The translations under genes were made by a program, and so were the position numbers. Source: Neobacillus pocheonensis (lineage in GTDB: Bacteria; Bacillota; Bacilli; Bacillales; Cytobacillaceae). Taken from it: a DNA stretch of 64,000 nt. Positions 1-7,864 of the stretch are shown piece after piece. How positions within the stretch are numbered: position 1 is the first letter of the stretch; each line of letters starts with the position of its first letter. The stretch is from the NCBI GenBank assembly GCA_023702235.1, contig JAMQCR010000001.1:868001-932000 (forward strand), in the 5' to 3' direction. The notes below the pieces were generated by a model that made no database searches, had not been told where the DNA came from, and was given only the letters and a program-made list of their open reading frames with translations.

Positions 1-62
1 ACAAAGTCAACAGCTTGAAGCTGTTCCATCATTTGGTAATATTCTGCAGGAACCTGCTTCAT
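1..62 (-). CDS. cotJB: Spore coat peptide assembly protein CotJB (N-terminal fragment, runs off the window)
   Basis: Only the first 20 or so codons lie in the window. They read MKQVPAEYYQMMEQLQ, like the start of CotJB, a small protein encoded in the cotJ operon of spore formers and deposited in the spore coat. The ATG overlaps the restored TGA of cotJA by the ATGA arrangement typical of coupled genes. The 3' part lies outside the window, so length and integrity cannot be judged. Confidence 0.75.
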   Translation of the reverse strand, partial: MKQVPAEYYQMMEQLQAVDF

Positions 63-288
63 ATTGGCAGACCCCCTTGGCCTCTTCCTTGGCATTATAG
101 TAGGGGTCATAGAAATCCTTCCAAAGAGTTCCGTATTTTAGTGCCTCAAACGGCGTAAATTGAGGTAGATTTGGTGGTTGGAATCCTATATATAAATGGG
201 GTGCGGTAGAATATGTTTTTTCTAGAATTGGCTTGCAGGGGTCAAATGGACTCGTATAAGGATGATAGGATTTTTGATGTGTAAACAT
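59..288 (-). CDS. cotJA: Spore coat-associated protein CotJA (one-base deletion near the 3' end)
   Basis: CotJA is a roughly 80-residue, proline- and tyrosine-rich spore coat protein. The sequence shows the family pattern: YHPYTSPFDPC near the start, then LYIGFQPPNLPQF and EALKYGTLWK. The start chosen is the ATG at 288, which has a strong AGGGAGGG ribosome site; the open frame extends nine codons further upstream without a better site. As written, the frame runs past the expected end into cotJB. Adding one G to the run of five (GGGGG, about 70-75) gives a TGA that overlaps the cotJB ATG and a 76-residue protein, so a sequencing deletion is likely. Confidence 0.8.
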
Positions 289-316
289 TGTAGCCCTCCC
301 TAAATTCAACATCATT

Positions 317-348
317 AATTAATATGGAACATTTTCTATACTCATGAC
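317..348 (-). promoter_or_regulatory. Candidate sigma-E promoter for cotJ
   Basis: On the minus strand TCATGAG is followed after about 15 bases by CATATTAAT, resembling the sigma-E pattern (ATA-rich -35, CATAnnnT -10). It lies about 30 bases upstream of the cotJA start. The cotJ operon is known to be sigma-E dependent in B. subtilis. The match is loose and is an inference. Confidence 0.35.
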
Positions 349-433
349 ACAAATCTTTAATAAGAAGGAAGGTATTTAGCGGTTTTGTTGAAGTATAATA
401 GGGAGGAAGGTTTAATACTATGGGGGGATTGAT

Positions 434-1069
434 TTGTTCGTTAAAAATATTATGATACCTAAGCATGAATGCTTTACCGCTCAACATGATGAAACCTTGA
501 TAGCTGCTTTGGAAAAGTTAGAAACTCATCAAATTGATGGCTTGCCGGTATTGCAAGGAGAGCAGTATGTAGGGGTTGTAACAAGGTATAACATTTATGC
601 CAACTATTTCCTTTCAAATAAGCAAAAAGATGACTATTTAAATTCTATAATTGTTAAAGATATTGCTACACATCAGGATAAGTTTTTAGAAGGGGGAGAA
701 CTTTTTGAAAAAACACTGCTTGATTTAAAGGATTTCCCTTTATTAGCTGTGATTGATTCAAGCCGTAATTTCCATGGTGTTGTAACACGTTCAGACGTTC
801 TTAGTTCTTTCCAAAGTGCATTTGGCGTTAATCGACCAGGTGTTAGAATTGCTTTTACATCTGTTGAGACAGAAGGCCGTATTGCAAGGCTTTCCGAAAT
901 TGCCCATCATTTCCACGAGCATATTATTTCGCTAGTAACCTTTGATGAAACTGATAAACTAGTTCGAAGAATTGTTATGAAGATCGAAAAAAAGGACAAT
1001 ATTGACCGTTTTACAAAAAAACTTGAGGAACATGGATTCCGGATATTAAGTATACATGAAGACGAGTAG
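434..1069 (+). CDS. CBS-CBS-ACT domain protein (AcuB-like architecture)
   Basis: The 211-residue product has two CBS domains (about 1-60 and 72-130; second ends with GVVTRSDVLSSF) and a C-terminal ACT-like segment (about 138-208). CBS pairs usually bind adenine nucleotides and ACT domains small ligands, so a cytosolic ligand-sensing role is likely. The architecture is the same as AcuB, but the gene is not in an acu operon, so I do not give that symbol. The TTG start at 434 follows a GGGGGG ribosome site with about six bases of spacing. It is transcribed divergently from cotJ and ends in its own terminator, so it appears monocistronic. Confidence 0.75.
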   Translation: MFVKNIMIPKHECFTAQHDETLIAALEKLETHQIDGLPVLQGEQYVGVVTRYNIYANYFLSNKQKDDYLNSIIVKDIATHQDKFLEGGELFEKTLLDLKDFPLLAVIDSSRNFHGVVTRSDVLSSFQSAFGVNRPGVRIAFTSVETEGRIARLSEIAHHFHEHIISLVTFDETDKLVRRIVMKIEKKDNIDRFTKKLEEHGFRILSIHEDE

Positions 1070-1096
1070 TAATTATTTAAGGAAAATAATTAAGAT

Positions 1097-1126
1097 CCTT
1101 CTCATACTTTGTATGGGAGGGCTTTT
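1097..1126 (+). terminator. Intrinsic terminator after the CBS-ACT gene
   Basis: An 11-bp stem with some G-U pairs (CCTTCTCATAC / GTATGGGAGGG) and a TTT loop is followed by CTTTTT. Confidence 0.75.
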
Positions 1127-1217
1127 TATGTTTTCTGCTTTTTAGTTTCAGTATTCTTTATGGTATGATTTTCGTATTACATAAAGAATAATCCGTTTTA
1201 AAAGGGGAAACGAGAAA

Positions 1218-2003
1218 ATGGTTATTTATATCCTAATGGTGTTACTTATTGGAGCCTGTCTCCTCTTATACATGTTAAGAGAGGCATTTCTTAATAAAGT
1301 GGTTGAACACGAAATGCTTTTTCAAGAATTTCCTTATTCTTTTGAAAAAGTCTCGATCTTCTTTATTTCGGATATACACAGAAGGAGCATTTCTGATAAG
1401 GTGATCAGGACCATTAAAGGAAAGGCAGATATAATCATTATCGGAGGGGATTTAACAGAAAAAGGTGTCCCTTTTGAGAGAGTGAAGAATAATCTGAAAA
1501 AATTAACACAAGTTGGCCCTGTGTATTTTGTTTGGGGTAACAATGATTATGAAGTCGATTATCATGAATTAGATGCCATTCTTTTGGATAATGGGGTAAA
1601 AGTTTTAGACAATACATCGGTTACGTTTGAATCTAAGCACGGGGAAAAACTATGCTTGCTGGGTGTAGATGATCTTAATCAGAATCGAGATCGACTTGAT
1701 TTGGCCATTTTAGATGCTGAAAAAAATAGTTTTAAGATATTGGTAAGTCACTATCCGAGGATTACCGAGAAAATTCAACCAGAACACGACATTTGCTTAG
1801 TTTTAAGCGGTCATACTCATGGCGGTCAAATACATATTTTTGGATATAGTCCATTTGAAAGAGGAAAAATAAAAAAATTAAAAAATACAACGTTATTAAT
1901 TAGTAATGGTTATGGTACCACGACGATTCCGTTACGGCTTGGTGCTCCAGCAGAATGCCATTTAATTACAATTAAACATGGTCAATCTAAGCATTTGAGT
2001 TAA
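1218..2003 (+). CDS. ypbG: Membrane-anchored calcineurin-like metallophosphoesterase (YpbG)
   Basis: The 261-residue protein begins with one hydrophobic segment (about 2-20) and then a calcineurin-fold phosphoesterase domain. Metal-binding motifs are in order: D52-x-H54 (SDIHR), GGDL near 76, GNND at 107-110 (N in place of the usual H), SHYP near 177, and GHTHGGQ near 200. The family hydrolyses phosphoesters with a dinuclear metal centre; the substrate here is unknown. The ATG follows AGGGGAAA with about nine bases of spacing. It lies 47 bases before the B12-binding regulator and may be cotranscribed with it. B. subtilis has ypbG in the same place next to ypbH and gudB. Confidence 0.8.
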   Translation: MVIYILMVLLIGACLLLYMLREAFLNKVVEHEMLFQEFPYSFEKVSIFFISDIHRRSISDKVIRTIKGKADIIIIGGDLTEKGVPFERVKNNLKKLTQVGPVYFVWGNNDYEVDYHELDAILLDNGVKVLDNTSVTFESKHGEKLCLLGVDDLNQNRDRLDLAILDAEKNSFKILVSHYPRITEKIQPEHDICLVLSGHTHGGQIHIFGYSPFERGKIKKLKNTTLLISNGYGTTTIPLRLGAPAECHLITIKHGQSKHLS

Positions 2004-2050
2004 CTAGCATGTAAGGTAGAAGGTGCTTAATTATATCGGAGGAGAATCAG

Positions 2051-2953
2051 ATGGATTGTCTGGAAGGAAAGTATAATATTAATGCTGCTTCAAAAATGCT
2101 CGGAATTCAACCAGGTACACTTAGGGCATGGGAGAGGCGATATCAAATAATTGAGCCTATTCGGAATGAATCAGGTTATCGACTATATACGGACGAACAT
2201 ATTAAAATTCTTAAATGGATAATTAAGAAGATAAATCAGGGTTTTACAACCAGCCAGGCAGTTTCCTTGCTAGCAAATAACCAACTATTTTCGGATGCTT
2301 TCAATACTAAAGAAGAAAACGAAATCACTAGTATGTCGGTTGAGCTTTTGGATTCATTATTAAATTTTAATGAATATAAAGCGCAGGAGATTATTAATTC
2401 ATTATTTAGTCTCTTTACAATTGAAAAGGTGATGTTGGATATTTTTGTACCACTCCTTGAAAAGATAGGGGATCTTTGGGAATCTCGTAAAATAACAAGT
2501 GCCCATGAACATTTTGCATCTTCGATTATTCGCTCAAAAATTGTAACAGTATTCTATAATTCACCACAAAACCATTATTTTCCTAAAGTAGTTGCAGTAT
2601 GCAGCCCTGGAGAATGGCATGATATTGGTTTGTTAATGTTTTCCTTGGTCCTGCGGCGAAAAGGATTTGATGTGGTTTACTTAGGGTCCGGGATGGCAGA
2701 AGAAGACTTAAACAAAACATTGGAAAATATTCATCCGGATTTTTTATTTATCTCTTGTACGATGAAGGAAAATTTGACGAATGTCTTATCCCTTGTAACT
2801 AGTATCACATTAAACTTTAAAAATCTTAAAATCGGTATTGGTGGTTATGCGGTTAATTCAATGAAACAGTCAGATAAAGAGCAGTTTTCAGCTTTTATTG
2901 TTGGGCAAAATCGTGCAGATTGGGAAAAGTGGTTACTTAATCGATCTGGATGA
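2051..2953 (+). CDS. litR: MerR-family regulator with a cobalamin-binding module, CarH/LitR-type photoreceptor candidate
   Basis: Residues 8-75 are a MerR-type winged helix (LRAWERRYQIIEP, GYRLYTDEHI). Residues about 95-170 form a helical bundle that contains W143-x9-E153-H154, the W-x9-EH signature of light-sensing CarH/LitR proteins. Residues about 178-298 are a Rossmann-like B12 domain with GEWHDIG; H190 in E-x-H-D-x-G is the expected lower axial ligand of cobalt. In that family, adenosylcobalamin stabilises a DNA-bound tetramer in the dark and light breaks it, releasing repression, often of carotenoid genes. Light sensing and targets here are inference; no crt or B12 genes are nearby. The ATG is preceded by CGGAGGAG. 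The symbol is given by architecture, not by identity. Confidence 0.75.
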   Translation: MDCLEGKYNINAASKMLGIQPGTLRAWERRYQIIEPIRNESGYRLYTDEHIKILKWIIKKINQGFTTSQAVSLLANNQLFSDAFNTKEENEITSMSVELLDSLLNFNEYKAQEIINSLFSLFTIEKVMLDIFVPLLEKIGDLWESRKITSAHEHFASSIIRSKIVTVFYNSPQNHYFPKVVAVCSPGEWHDIGLLMFSLVLRRKGFDVVYLGSGMAEEDLNKTLENIHPDFLFISCTMKENLTNVLSLVTSITLNFKNLKIGIGGYAVNSMKQSDKEQFSAFIVGQNRADWEKWLLNRSG

Positions 2954-3027
2954 TATAGACAATTCACCAACAGACTTCTTCGACATACACTGAAAATAAG
3001 AGTTATGTCACGGCAGGGGGCAAAAGC

Positions 3028-3609
3028 ATGCGCTTAGAACGCTTAACAGCCAATAAAATAAAAATTTTTTTAACCTCTGATGATTTATTCGAAAGGGGAC
3101 TTTCCAAGGAAGATATTTGGAAGGATTCAATTAAATGGCATCAACTTTTTCATGATATGCTGGAAGAGGCAAGCGAGGAATTTGATGTTGAAATACAGGG
3201 GTCTGTTGCGGTTGAAATATTCTCTATACAGGCTCAAGGAATGGTCATGATTATTACGGTTGATGAAGTAACGGAAGATGAAGAGACCCTTTATGATGGA
3301 TTTATTGAAATGCAAGTAAGAGTTGAAGGCTTTGATGACATCTTGTATGAATTTGAAAGCTTTGAGGATATCATTGAACTTTCGAAAAGACTTTTCTCCA
3401 TTAACATATGCGGTGGCAGTCTATACTCAATGAACGACCGTTACTTTTTTCACATCAATAAATTAGATCCATCAAAAATGGATGCATCTGCCTCGTTACT
3501 ATCAGAATATGGAAACCCCTCTATTCTCAGTCCATACGTTCTTGCGGAGTATGGAAAACGAATTATTGAAAATAAAGCGGTGGAAACCATTCTTCATTTT
3601 TTTAAATAA
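3028..3609 (+). CDS. mecB: MecA-family adaptor protein MecB (YpbH)
   Basis: The 193-residue protein has the MecA family start MRLERLTANKIKIF and DLFERGLSKEDIW, then an acidic linker (about 78-100) and a C-terminal adaptor domain containing SINICGGSLYSMND-type sequence. MecA and its paralog MecB (YpbH) bind ClpC and deliver or assemble substrates; MecB affects competence and sporulation. The length and the location directly before gudB match ypbH better than mecA, which is longer. The ATG follows CAGGGGGC. A possible hairpin or promoter in the 75-base gap upstream was not resolved. Confidence 0.85.
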   Translation: MRLERLTANKIKIFLTSDDLFERGLSKEDIWKDSIKWHQLFHDMLEEASEEFDVEIQGSVAVEIFSIQAQGMVMIITVDEVTEDEETLYDGFIEMQVRVEGFDDILYEFESFEDIIELSKRLFSINICGGSLYSMNDRYFFHINKLDPSKMDASASLLSEYGNPSILSPYVLAEYGKRIIENKAVETILHFFK

Positions 3610-3781
3610 ACTTTCAAGGATTAAGTATTTTAAAAACGGCCACCGCCCCTTTGTTTTTTGAATCTAAAATTTAGTCACATTATGAAAATCACTTTACCTA
3701 TATAATACTCACCCTATTAAAATGATGGTGGCAGCGTTTACATAAATTATTTTAAAAGATAGAAAAAGTTCATATTTCATC

Positions 3782-3809
3782 TTGCATAAATTGATTAAAG
3801 GTGTATACT
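3782..3809 (+). promoter_or_regulatory. Sigma-A promoter for gudB
   Basis: TTGCAT, a 16-base spacer and TATACT preceded by TG give a good sigma-A match. It lies about 55 bases upstream of the gudB ATG, in a 253-base intergenic stretch otherwise without recognisable features. Confidence 0.65.
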
Positions 3810-3862
3810 TGTGTCTGAAAGCGGACAACATTCGTAAAAGAGATTTTTTAGGAGGTTTACAA

Positions 3863-5140
3863 ATGGTAGCCGAAAAAGGTACTGAAATAACTAATCAAGG
3901 GGAAAAAAATGATGTGTTAAAATCAACACAGACTGTAATTCATAAAGCCCTTGAGAAGTTAGGTTATCCTGAAGAAGTATACGAGCTTTTGAAAGAGCCG
4001 TTACGTTTGATGACAGTGAAAATTCCAATTAGAATGGATGACGGTTCTATTAAAATATTTACAGGTTACCGTGCCCAGCATAATGATGCAGTTGGACCTA
4101 CAAAAGGTGGTATTCGTTTCCATCCAGGTGTGACTGAAACAGAGGTGAAAGCCCTTTCAATATGGATGAGCTTGAAGTGTGGCATTGTCGACCTTCCTTA
4201 TGGTGGGGGGAAAGGCGGAATCGTTTGTGACCCGCGCGATATGTCTTTTAGAGAACTGGAAAGATTAAGCCGTGGATATGTAAGAGCGATTAGTCAAATC
4301 GTTGGACCCACGAAAGATATCCCTGCACCGGATGTGTTTACAAATTCTCAAATAATGGCATGGATGATGGATGAATACAGCCGAATTGATGAATTTAATT
4401 CACCTGGTTTTATTACCGGCAAGCCGTTAGTACTTGGCGGCTCACACGGCCGTGAATCTGCAACAGCGAAAGGTGTAACAATCTGTATTCGTGAAGCAGC
4501 TAAAAAGCGCGGAATAAACATTGAGGGTGCAAGGGTTGTTGTTCAAGGTTTTGGTAATGCGGGAAGTTATTTATCAAAATTCATGCACGACGCGGGTGCG
4601 AAAGTAATTGGTATTTCAGATGCTTACGGTGCATTACATGATCCAAATGGACTTGATATTGATTATTTATTGGATAGACGAGATAGTTTTGGAACTGTTA
4701 CAAAATTATTTAATAACACTATATCAAATAAAGAACTTCTTGAACTTGATTGTGATATTCTTGTTCCTGCTGCAATTGAAAATCAGATTACAGCAGAAAA
4801 TGCTCATAATATTCGTGCGAGCATCGTTGTCGAGGCGGCTAATGGTCCAACGACTTTGGAGGCTACAGAAATTTTAACTGAGCGTGGAATTTTACTAGTG
4901 CCAGACGTGCTTGCATCTGCGGGAGGAGTTACCGTTTCTTACTTTGAGTGGGTTCAAAATAATCAAGGGTATTATTGGACTGAGGAAGAAGTAGAAGAGA
5001 AACTTGAGAAGGTAATGGTTAAATCATTTAAAAATATATATGACACTTCACAAACACGTCGTGTTGATATGCGCCTTGCTGCCTATATGGTGGGGGTAAG
5101 AAAAATGGCAGAAGCAAGCCGCTTTAGAGGCTGGATTTAA
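3863..5140 (+). CDS. gudB: NAD-dependent glutamate dehydrogenase GudB/RocG type
   Basis: The 425-residue enzyme interconverts glutamate and 2-oxoglutarate plus ammonium. Visible motifs are GPTKGGIRFHPG (substrate Lys about 81), LPYGGGKGG (catalytic Lys about 117), PAPDVFTN (Asp about 157) and the dinucleotide site VVQGFGNAGSY. The ATG at 3863 is chosen because TTTTTTAGGAGG lies just before it; the open frame continues upstream without a ribosome site. The segment TETEVKALSIWMSL shows no three-residue duplication, unlike the cryptic gudB of B. subtilis 168, so an active enzyme is predicted. Promoter and terminator flank it as a single-gene unit. The position after ypbH supports gudB over rocG. 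Confidence 0.92.
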   Translation: MVAEKGTEITNQGEKNDVLKSTQTVIHKALEKLGYPEEVYELLKEPLRLMTVKIPIRMDDGSIKIFTGYRAQHNDAVGPTKGGIRFHPGVTETEVKALSIWMSLKCGIVDLPYGGGKGGIVCDPRDMSFRELERLSRGYVRAISQIVGPTKDIPAPDVFTNSQIMAWMMDEYSRIDEFNSPGFITGKPLVLGGSHGRESATAKGVTICIREAAKKRGINIEGARVVVQGFGNAGSYLSKFMHDAGAKVIGISDAYGALHDPNGLDIDYLLDRRDSFGTVTKLFNNTISNKELLELDCDILVPAAIENQITAENAHNIRASIVVEAANGPTTLEATEILTERGILLVPDVLASAGGVTVSYFEWVQNNQGYYWTEEEVEEKLEKVMVKSFKNIYDTSQTRRVDMRLAAYMVGVRKMAEASRFRGWI

Positions 5141-5164
5141 TCTTTAACGTTGAAACATAATGGA

Positions 5165-5199
5165 AAAACTCCTATCATAAAACGATAGGAGTTTTTTTT
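5165..5199 (+). terminator. Terminator after gudB
   Basis: A 10-bp perfect stem (AACTCCTATC / GATAGGAGTT) with a 7-base loop is followed by eight Ts. Confidence 0.9.
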
Positions 5200-5249
5200 G
5201 AAATAATAACTTATTTTTTAGGAAGTTATGATTAAGGAGTGAAACAATT

Positions 5250-6221
5250 TTGCAAATAGAAGATATCATTATTGTCGGGGGTGGCCCATGTGGGTTAGCG
5301 GCAGCCATCTCTTTAAAGGAAATTGGAAAAAATCCACTCATTCTTGAAAAGGGGAATGTTGTAAATGCTATTTACCACTATCCAACACATCAAACATTTT
5401 TTAGCACCAGTGAAAAGTTAGAAATTGGAGATGTCCCTTTTATTACTGAAAGCTATAAACCAAAACGAAACCAGGCGCTTGTATATTATCGAGATGTGGT
5501 AAAAAGAAAAAAACTGCGTGTCAATGCATTTGAAAAAGTTACTCAGGTGATAAAGCAGGAAAACCTATTCCAAGTAACCACAGATAAAAATACGTATTTT
5601 GCCCGGTACGTAATAATAGCAACCGGATATTATGATCATCCTAATTATATGAATGTTCCAGGCGAAGAGTTGCCAAAGGTTTTCCATTATTTTAAAGAAG
5701 CCCATCCGTATTTTGATAAAGATGTTTGTGTGATCGGTGGGAAAAACTCAAGTGTGGATGCAGCACTCGAGCTTGTTAAAGCAGGGGCGAGGGTATCGGT
5801 TTTATATCGGGGGAGTGAATATTCACCAAGTATTAAACCATGGATTCTTCCAGAATTCGAAGCTTTAGTCCGAAATGAAACGATTCTGATGGAATTTAAT
5901 GCAAGTGTAAAACAAATTTTGGAAGATCAAGTGATTTATCTTAAAGATGGGAAACAAAAGTCACTCCCTAATGATTTTGTATTTGCCATGACTGGCTACC
6001 ATCCTGACCATCTGTTTCTAAAAACAATGGGAATTAGAATAGATGAAGAAACAGGAAGACCAACATTTAATGAAGATACAATGGAAACAAATATAAAAGG
6101 TATTTATATTGCTGGTGTTATAGCGGCTGGTAATAATGCAAATGAAATATTTATTGAGAATGGCAGATTTCATGGAGGACAAATTGCCAACTCGATTTTA
6201 GAGATGGAATTGGAATCCTGA
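5250..6221 (+). CDS. bdr: Bacillithiol disulfide reductase Bdr (YpdA)
   Basis: This 323-residue FAD/NADPH-dependent reductase has the FAD motif VGGGPCGLAAA (G10-G15, with the conserved Cys14) and an NADPH site CVIGGKNSSVDAALE near 165. YpdA-type proteins reduce bacillithiol disulfide to maintain the thiol redox pool. The bacillithiol synthesis genes bshA and bshB1 are in the same window, which supports the assignment. The start is a TTG at 5250 after AAGGAGTG; the reading MQIEDIIIVGGG places the glycine-rich loop at the expected distance. It follows gudB as in B. subtilis. Confidence 0.9.
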   Translation: MQIEDIIIVGGGPCGLAAAISLKEIGKNPLILEKGNVVNAIYHYPTHQTFFSTSEKLEIGDVPFITESYKPKRNQALVYYRDVVKRKKLRVNAFEKVTQVIKQENLFQVTTDKNTYFARYVIIATGYYDHPNYMNVPGEELPKVFHYFKEAHPYFDKDVCVIGGKNSSVDAALELVKAGARVSVLYRGSEYSPSIKPWILPEFEALVRNETILMEFNASVKQILEDQVIYLKDGKQKSLPNDFVFAMTGYHPDHLFLKTMGIRIDEETGRPTFNEDTMETNIKGIYIAGVIAAGNNANEIFIENGRFHGGQIANSILEMELES

Positions 6222-6294
6222 AAAAGATTCTTTCATTTTCTTTCAGTACATAACATGGTACGATTAAGAAAATGGGTAGAAAAGAGGATCTTTC

Positions 6295-6984
6295 ATGCTG
6301 GGAATATTAACAGCCGGAATTGCCCCCGGTCTGGCCTTACTAAGTTATTTTTATTTGAGAGATGAATATGACTCAGAGCCCATATCCTTTGTTCTTAGAA
6401 CATTTTTGTATGGGGCACTCCTTGTGTTTCCAATAATGTTTATCCAGCATGTACTCATGACGGAAGATTTGATTAAATCTGAATTAATAGATGCTTTTCT
6501 AAGCTCAAGCTTACTCGAAGAATTTTTTAAATGGTTCATCCTTTTTTATGTAGTTTACCAACATGTGGAGTTTGATGAACCCTTCGATGGCATTGTTTAT
6601 GGCGCAGCTGTTTCACTTGGTTTTGCAACGATAGAAAATATAGTTTATTTAGTTGCAAATGGCATTGAACATGCTATGACACGTGCGTTACTTCCTGTTT
6701 CAAGCCATGCCCTATTTGGAGTAATCATGGGCTTTTATATTGGAAAAGCCAAATTTACTGAAGGCAATAAAGCCAAATGGATAATCCTCTCCTTATTATT
6801 GCCATTTTTACTTCATGGGTTTTATGATTTTATCCTGTTATCACTAGAACATTGGATTTTTATTATTTTCCTATTTATGATTTTCCTTTGGTGGTTTGGT
6901 CTTAGAAAGGTAAAAATGGCAAAAGTACTAAGTGCAAAGTATATGAAAAAACAATATTCCGTGCAAAAAAACCTTCAATCTTAA
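6295..6984 (+). CDS. prsW: Intramembrane protease PrsW
   Basis: The 229-residue integral membrane protein has about seven to eight hydrophobic segments. It carries the family motifs [10 protein letters not shown] (Glu-Glu, near 75), a small-residue helix ending [10 protein letters not shown] (Glu near 108), HALFG (near 138) and HGFYDF (near 176). PrsW starts the cleavage of the anti-sigma factor RsiW and so activates sigma-W. The ATG at 6295 follows AAAAGAGGA. The stop codon lies inside the loop of the terminator that follows. It is the usual gene between ypdA and sleB. Confidence 0.88.
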   Translation: MLGILTAGIAPGLALLSYFYLRDEYDSEPISFVLRTFLYGALLVFPIMFIQHVLMTEDLIKSELIDAFLSSSLLEEFFKWFILFYVVYQHVEFDEPFDGIVYGAAVSLGFATIENIVYLVANGIEHAMTRALLPVSSHALFGVIMGFYIGKAKFTEGNKAKWIILSLLLPFLLHGFYDFILLSLEHWIFIIFLFMIFLWWFGLRKVKMAKVLSAKYMKKQYSVQKNLQS

Positions 6985-6998
6985 TGAAGGTTTTTTTG
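6967..6998 (+). terminator. Terminator overlapping the end of prsW
   Basis: AAAACCTTCA and TGAAGGTTTT form a 10-bp stem whose loop contains the prsW stop codon, followed by seven Ts. Confidence 0.88.
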
Positions 6999-7081
6999 TT
7001 GTTACTTTAAGAATAAAATTGACATTAAAACAAAAAATAGGGTTACTGTTAAAATGATTTACATTTGGGGGTTACAGTTCC

Positions 7082-7851
7082 ATGATTAAGAAAAAAATCC
7101 TATTAAAATCTCTCATACTTATCTCCGTTTGTATCATGCCATTTTTATTTATGCAAAGTAACAAGGTTGAGGCTTTTACTAGCCAAGTGATTCAACAAGG
7201 AGCTGTTGGTAATGATGTGATTGAACTCCAATCACGGCTTAAATTTATTGGTTATTATCATGGGAAAATTGATGGAGTTTTTGGCTGGAGCACGTATTGG
7301 GCATTAAGAAATTTTCAATCTGAATTTGGTTTGCCAATTGATGGACTAGCTGGTGCCACAACAAAAACAAAGTTGGCTAAGGTGACACAATATAATGAAC
7401 AGTTTGTAAAAAGCCAAATAAATAGCGGGGCTCCTCCGGCATCAAATTCACAAAAACCGCCTAATAAACCAACTTCATCAAATACGCCAAATGGTTTTTC
7501 ATCAAATGATATCCAATTGATGGCAAATGCTGTCTATGGTGAATCAAGGGGGGAACCATTTACGGGTCAAGTAGCAGTGGCGGCGGTTATTCTTAATCGA
7601 ATAAACAGTTCATCGTTTCCTAATACTGTTTCAGGAGTTATTTTTCAACCTGGGCCTTTACAGCAGTCGCTGATGGTCAGATATACCTGACACCGAATGA
7701 AACTGCAAAGAAGGCAGTTATTGATGCGATAAATGGCTGGGATCCGACAGGGGAAGCATTGTATTATTTTAATCCGGACACAGCCACAAGTCCGTGGATA
7801 TGGGGTAGACCGCAAATAAAAAGAATTGGGAAACATATTTTTTGTAAATAG
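7082..7851 (+). CDS. sleB: Spore cortex-lytic enzyme SleB (one-base deletion)
   Basis: SleB is a lytic transglycosylase that degrades muramic-lactam cortex at germination. Residues 1-32 are a signal peptide; about 38-95 a peptidoglycan-binding repeat (VIELQSRLKFIGYY, GVFGWSTYWALRNFQ); then a Pro/Asn/Ser linker and the hydrolase_2 domain, with the catalytic Glu in NAVYGESRGEP. The frame breaks near 7653, where one G is missing from CCTGGGCC. After that the other frame reads ADGQIYLTPNETAKKAV and ends with IKRIGKHIFCK at 7851, giving about 256 residues as expected. It is followed at once by ypeB, its usual partner, so a sequencing error is likely. Confidence 0.88.
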
Positions 7852-7864
7852 AGAGGTGAAGGAA

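Noticed and set aside
4608..4877. Plus-strand open frame of 89 codons inside gudB
   Set aside because: It is an alternative frame of the glutamate dehydrogenase with AT-driven composition and no supporting signals.
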